A stretch of DNA of 8,245 nucleotides, taken from Crocinitomicaceae bacterium. GTDB taxonomy: Bacteria > Bacteroidota > Bacteroidia > Flavobacteriales_D > Sanyastnellaceae. Position numbers and translations under genes: made by a program. The notes under the pieces were generated by a model. That model did not search any database and was not told the DNA's origin. It worked only from the letters and a program-made list of their open reading frames with translations. Shown in pieces: positions 6,340-8,245 of the stretch. Where the stretch lies: contig PBWG01000015.1 of assembly GCA_002729115.1 (NCBI GenBank), positions 2,534-10,778 of the forward strand, read 5' to 3'. Numbering within the stretch: the stretch's first letter is position 1; the number at the start of each line of letters is the position of its first letter.

Positions 6340-6870
6340 TCAGAAGGTGGCCATTTCAATGGCGTTGCGATGCAAGGAAAGCACCCCCTCTTTTTCAAAC
6401 CCTTTCAACAGCCGAGACACCACCACCCGGGAGGTGTGCAGGTCGTTGGCAATGTCTTGGTGGGTCGTGTGAAGGGTGAGGTTGCCTTGGACTTTGACCT
6501 TGTCCGACAAGTGGCGCTTCAAGCGCGCGGACAAATCCATGAACGCCAGCGCGTCGATGGCTTGGAGCATTTCTTCCAACCGGCTTTGATAGCTCTCCAG
6601 CACAAACGTGGACCACGACGTGTATTTCTTGATCCACGCTTGCCCCACCGCCACAGGCACCATCAACAACGAGGTTTCTTGTTCAGTGACGGCACGGATG
6701 CTGCTCTTGCTCGCCCCCATGTACGTGCCCATGGACAGCGCGCAGCTGTCTCCAGACTCCAAGAAGTAGAGCAAGATCTCGTCGCCGTCTTGGTCGAGTC
6801 TCATGATTTTGATGGCGCGACTCAGAGACAACGGGATGGCCTCCATCTGTTGGCCCACATCCATCAACAT
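6340..6870 (-). CDS. Crp/Fnr-family regulator, apparently missing its N-terminus
   Basis: From ATG 6870 the product has 176 residues against the usual 200-230. What remains is clear: the later strands of the cyclic-nucleotide-binding-like beta barrel (AIKIMRLDQDGDEILLYFLESGDSCALSM, 19-47; SIRAVTEQETSLLMVPV, 57-73), the dimerisation helix (~85-112), and an intact Crp-type winged helix-turn-helix (THQDIANDLHTSRVVVSRLLKGFEKEGVLSLHRNAI, ~136-171). About 30-35 N-terminal residues expected from relatives are absent; their place is taken by a tRNA terminator and tRNA-Leu(GAG). The frame stays open to an ATG at 6948, but those codons come from tRNA and terminator sequence and are unlikely to be protein-coding. 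A TTG at 6882 is another possible start. One cysteine, Cys43, lies in the sensory region. It probably controls the SulP and MBL/rhodanese genes downstream (inference). It could be a functional short regulator or a decaying gene. Confidence 0.85.
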   Translation of the reverse strand: MLMDVGQQMEAIPLSLSRAIKIMRLDQDGDEILLYFLESGDSCALSMGTYMGASKSSIRAVTEQETSLLMVPVAVGQAWIKKYTSWSTFVLESYQSRLEEMLQAIDALAFMDLSARLKRHLSDKVKVQGNLTLHTTHQDIANDLHTSRVVVSRLLKGFEKEGVLSLHRNAIEMATF

Positions 6871-6890
6871 GGTGCCCAACCAGGAGGCAT

Positions 6891-6916
6891 AAAAAAAGCG
6901 AGAGTGAGACTCTCGC
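6891..6916 (-). terminator. Rho-independent terminator of the tRNA-Lys/tRNA-Leu operon
   Basis: A perfect 8-bp stem (GCGAGAGT and ACTCTCGC, 6898-6905 with 6909-6916) with a 3-base loop is followed on the - strand by seven T (complement of 6891-6897). It begins five bases after tRNA-Leu(GAG) and ends about 20 bases before the ATG of the Crp-like gene. That gene may therefore depend partly on read-through. Confidence 0.9.
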
Positions 6917-6921
6917 TTCAG

Positions 6922-7005
6922 TGCCCAGGGTGGGACTCGAACCCACACGCCCTAACGGACACATGGCCCTCAACCATGCCTGTCTACCAATTTCAGCACC
7001 TGGGC
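6922..7005 (-). tRNA. tRNA-Leu (anticodon GAG)
   Basis: An 84-base class II tRNA. The acceptor stem GCCCAGG/CCTGGGC is fully paired, with discriminator A. The D arm has AATTGGTAGAC. The anticodon stem CATGG/CCATG encloses TTGAGGG with anticodon GAG, reading CUC/CUU codons. There is a long variable arm, and a T arm with TTCGAGT. CCA is not encoded. It is transcribed with tRNA-Lys, 25 bases upstream, and followed at once by a terminator. Confidence 0.96.
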
Positions 7006-7030
7006 GGTGCAAGGCTTGGTGCCCTTGTTG

Positions 7031-7104
7031 TGACCCGGCTGGGACTCGAACCCAGGACCCTCTCATTAAAAGTGAGATGCTCTAACCAGCTGAGCTACCA
7101 GGTC
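7031..7104 (-). tRNA. tRNA-Lys (anticodon TTT)
   Basis: A 74-base standard tRNA. The acceptor stem GACCTGG pairs with CCGGGTC through one T-G pair, and the discriminator base is A. The D arm contains AGCTCAGCTGGTTAGAG. The anticodon stem TCTCA/TGAGA encloses CTTTTAA with anticodon TTT. The T arm has loop TTCGAGT. CCA is not encoded. It is the first gene of a two-tRNA operon with tRNA-Leu(GAG) and sits 21 bases downstream of a near-consensus promoter. Confidence 0.97.
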
Positions 7105-7125
7105 ATTTTCCTCCGTTGAGGGGGG

Positions 7126-7155
7126 CAAAGATAGTCAGTTTTTCTACCGCGCAAA
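7126..7155 (-). promoter_or_regulatory. Bacteroidota-type promoter of the tRNA-Lys/tRNA-Leu operon
   Basis: On the - strand TTTG (7155-7152) and TATCTTTG (7133-7126) both match the TTTG / TAnnTTTG consensus exactly, with an 18-base spacer. It is the best promoter in the window and fits a strongly expressed stable RNA operon. The expected start site lies about 15-17 bases before tRNA-Lys. Confidence 0.82.
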
Positions 7156-7157
7156 CT

Positions 7158-7188
7158 TTTGCGACGTGAGATATGCAACGCATGGTTG
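7158..7188 (+). promoter_or_regulatory. Candidate promoter of the exported-protein genes
   Basis: TTTG at 7158-7161, a 19-base spacer, then CATGGTTG at 7181-7188, which keeps the A and TTG of TAnnTTTG but misses two positions. It points toward the gene at 7254, leaving a leader of about 60 bases. It is the only arrangement found in the 149-base divergent gap, but the -7 half is poor. Confidence 0.3.
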
Positions 7189-7253
7189 TCTTTCAGCGAT
7201 TAACTTGCACACGGCTTGAGCAAAACCAGGCCCAACCTCAACTTCAACGAAGG

Positions 7254-7673
7254 ATGACGACACGAATTTGGATGGGGTGTTTGGCCCTGATTGGATGCGC
7301 TTGGCTTGCGCCGTGCGCGGCCTTTGGACAACGCGCACTGGACCTTCCAGGGATGGATGCGGTCATGATGCACCACGGATTCAGCAGCGCAGAGTTGGAC
7401 CGCACCTGGACCGACCACGTCCATGAGGCCGTGTTGGTGTCTCAGGGATGGGTGGAAGTGGCGACGCCCAAGGAGGGTATCCCCGTGGAAGAACGGCAAG
7501 TGCTTCGAGGGGCTGACGTCCCGCAAGCAATCTTGTCCACGCACATTCAACCCAGAGAAACAGCCGTGGCGTACCCCACAGACCGCAACACCTTCGTGGT
7601 GGTGTCCAGCCAAAGTTTCATGGACAAGTGGTCCGCCCGCTACCTCGTCAACGCCCAATCCCGATTGAAATGA
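7254..7673 (+). CDS. Small exported protein of unknown function
   Basis: The 139-residue protein resembles no family I recognise. Residues 1-25 look like a signal peptide: a short basic start (MTTR), a hydrophobic core (IWMGCLALIGCAWLAP) and a probable cut after AFG. LIGC at 12-15 also fits a lipobox, so it could instead be a lipoprotein anchored by Cys15. The mature part has no further cysteine except Cys21 if the lipoprotein cut is used. It is mixed alpha/beta with a histidine-rich patch (MMHHGF, DHVHEA at 38-60) and a hydrophobic strand NTFVVVSSQ (112-120). ATG 7254 is chosen because it starts the signal peptide; an upstream in-frame extension to 7173 would put 27 non-signal-like residues in front. 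Its stop overlaps the start of the CUB/PKD protein (ATGA), so the two are probably translated together. Confidence 0.7.
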   Translation: MTTRIWMGCLALIGCAWLAPCAAFGQRALDLPGMDAVMMHHGFSSAELDRTWTDHVHEAVLVSQGWVEVATPKEGIPVEERQVLRGADVPQAILSTHIQPRETAVAYPTDRNTFVVVSSQSFMDKWSARYLVNAQSRLK

Positions 7674-8245
7674 GCAAGAGCATGATCCAGTGGAAGGCTT
7701 TGGCTGCGTGTGTTCTCACCATGGGAACATGGGCCGGCCTGCATGCCCAGATTTCCATTTCCAGCACCGACCTCATCGAAGGTTGCGGCGACGCCCTGGT
7801 GGATTCAGGGAGCAGCACCGCACCCTACAGCGCCAACGAGAACGAGATGGTGACGCTGTGCCCCACGGCGCCGGACACCACGATTTGGATCGAGTGGAGC
7901 GTGTTTGACCTCGATGCGGAAAGCCAAATCACGGTCCACGACGGCGACGACACGTTCGCCCCCATCCTGGCACAAGGCAGCGGAGATCAGTTGCAAGGCC
8001 TTGTTCAAATTGCTTCGGAGACCAACCCCACGGGGTGTTTGACCATTGTCTTCACGAGTGGACCAGAAAGCACAGGGAACTTTGCGGCGGGCATCAATTG
8101 CGGGCAGCCTTGCGCCGTGCCTGTGCCGGTCGTCAATGTCGAAGATCCTGCGCCTTACCGGGTGTGTCCGGGGGTGGAGGTGCCGTTCGACGGGGCCGAT
8201 TCGTACGCCACCGGGGACGCCGACATCACCATGTGGTACTGGGAC
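7670..8245 (+). CDS. Secreted protein with CUB-like and PKD domains (partial, C-terminus beyond the window)
   Basis: The frame is open from ATG 7670 to the window end (192 codons). Residues 1-26 are a signal peptide, with likely cleavage at LHA/QISISS. Residues ~36-145 resemble the CUB-like module of Bacteroidota surface proteins: paired cysteines (GCGDALVDSG; VTLCPTAPDTTIWIEWSVFDLD), the motif TVHDGDDTFAPILAQGSG and the ending TGCLTIVFTSGPESTGNFAAGINC. After a PCAVPVPVV linker a PKD-type repeat begins (PYRVCPGVEVPFDGADSYATGDADITMWYWD, ~163-192), cut just before the expected WxFGDG-like motif. Such proteins are usually large, repeat-rich, exported across the outer membrane and often carry a C-terminal type IX secretion signal; that end is not visible here. 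The role may be adhesion or surface structure. It overlaps the preceding exported protein by four bases. Confidence 0.85.
   Translation, partial: MSKSMIQWKALAACVLTMGTWAGLHAQISISSTDLIEGCGDALVDSGSSTAPYSANENEMVTLCPTAPDTTIWIEWSVFDLDAESQITVHDGDDTFAPILAQGSGDQLQGLVQIASETNPTGCLTIVFTSGPESTGNFAAGINCGQPCAVPVPVVNVEDPAPYRVCPGVEVPFDGADSYATGDADITMWYWD

Noticed and set aside
6871..6948. N-terminal extension of the Crp-like gene to ATG 6948
   Set aside because: The added codons are the 3' half of tRNA-Leu(GAG) and its terminator; they are open by chance.
1..8245. CRISPR array, insertion sequence, phage or toxin-antitoxin genes
   Set aside because: No regularly spaced repeats, terminal inverted repeats, transposase or integrase motifs, or paired small toxin/antitoxin frames were found on either strand.

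Overview
The window looks like a chromosomal piece of a fairly GC-rich member of the Bacteroidota (Flavobacteriales-like). Four things point there: the fused DAHP synthase/chorismate mutase with the mutase at the C-terminus; Bacteroidota-type promoters (TTTG, about 18-19 bases, TAnnTTTG); a DUF983 protein of the form common in that phylum; and the start of a CUB/PKD-type secreted protein. The phylum is an inference from gene content; no species can be named.

Layout. Bases 1-1578 (+ strand): the 3' end of an MsbA-type ABC exporter, a GT2-like glycosyltransferase and a DUF983 membrane protein, closely spaced and probably one envelope operon. Bases 1578-7155 (- strand), read from right to left: a strong promoter, tRNA-Lys(TTT), tRNA-Leu(GAG), a terminator, a Crp/Fnr-family regulator that seems to lack its N-terminus, a SulP anion transporter with a STAS domain, a CstB-like metallo-beta-lactamase/double-rhodanese protein (probable persulfide dioxygenase-sulfurtransferase), tRNA-Leu(CAG) with its own promoter, a terminator, the DAHP synthase/chorismate mutase, and a last terminator that overlaps the DUF983 stop codon. 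Bases 7158-8245 (+ strand): an unrecognised small exported protein whose stop codon overlaps the start of a large secreted CUB/PKD protein that runs off the window.

How the genes fit together. The most coherent unit is regulator-SulP-persulfide dioxygenase/rhodanese: probable sulfane-sulfur (persulfide/polysulfide) handling, with oxidation to sulfite, thiosulfate formation by the rhodanese, and movement of a sulfur oxyanion by SulP. It is bracketed by two tRNA-Leu genes, and the regulator is cut short exactly where the tRNA terminator begins, which suggests a past rearrangement. The DAHP synthase/chorismate mutase is a separate aromatic amino acid gene. No CRISPR array, transposase, integrase or phage gene was seen. 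No stretch above 300 bases lacks a gene: 1579-1718 holds only the terminator, 2832-3059 holds a tRNA with its promoter and terminator, and 7105-7253 holds divergent promoters.
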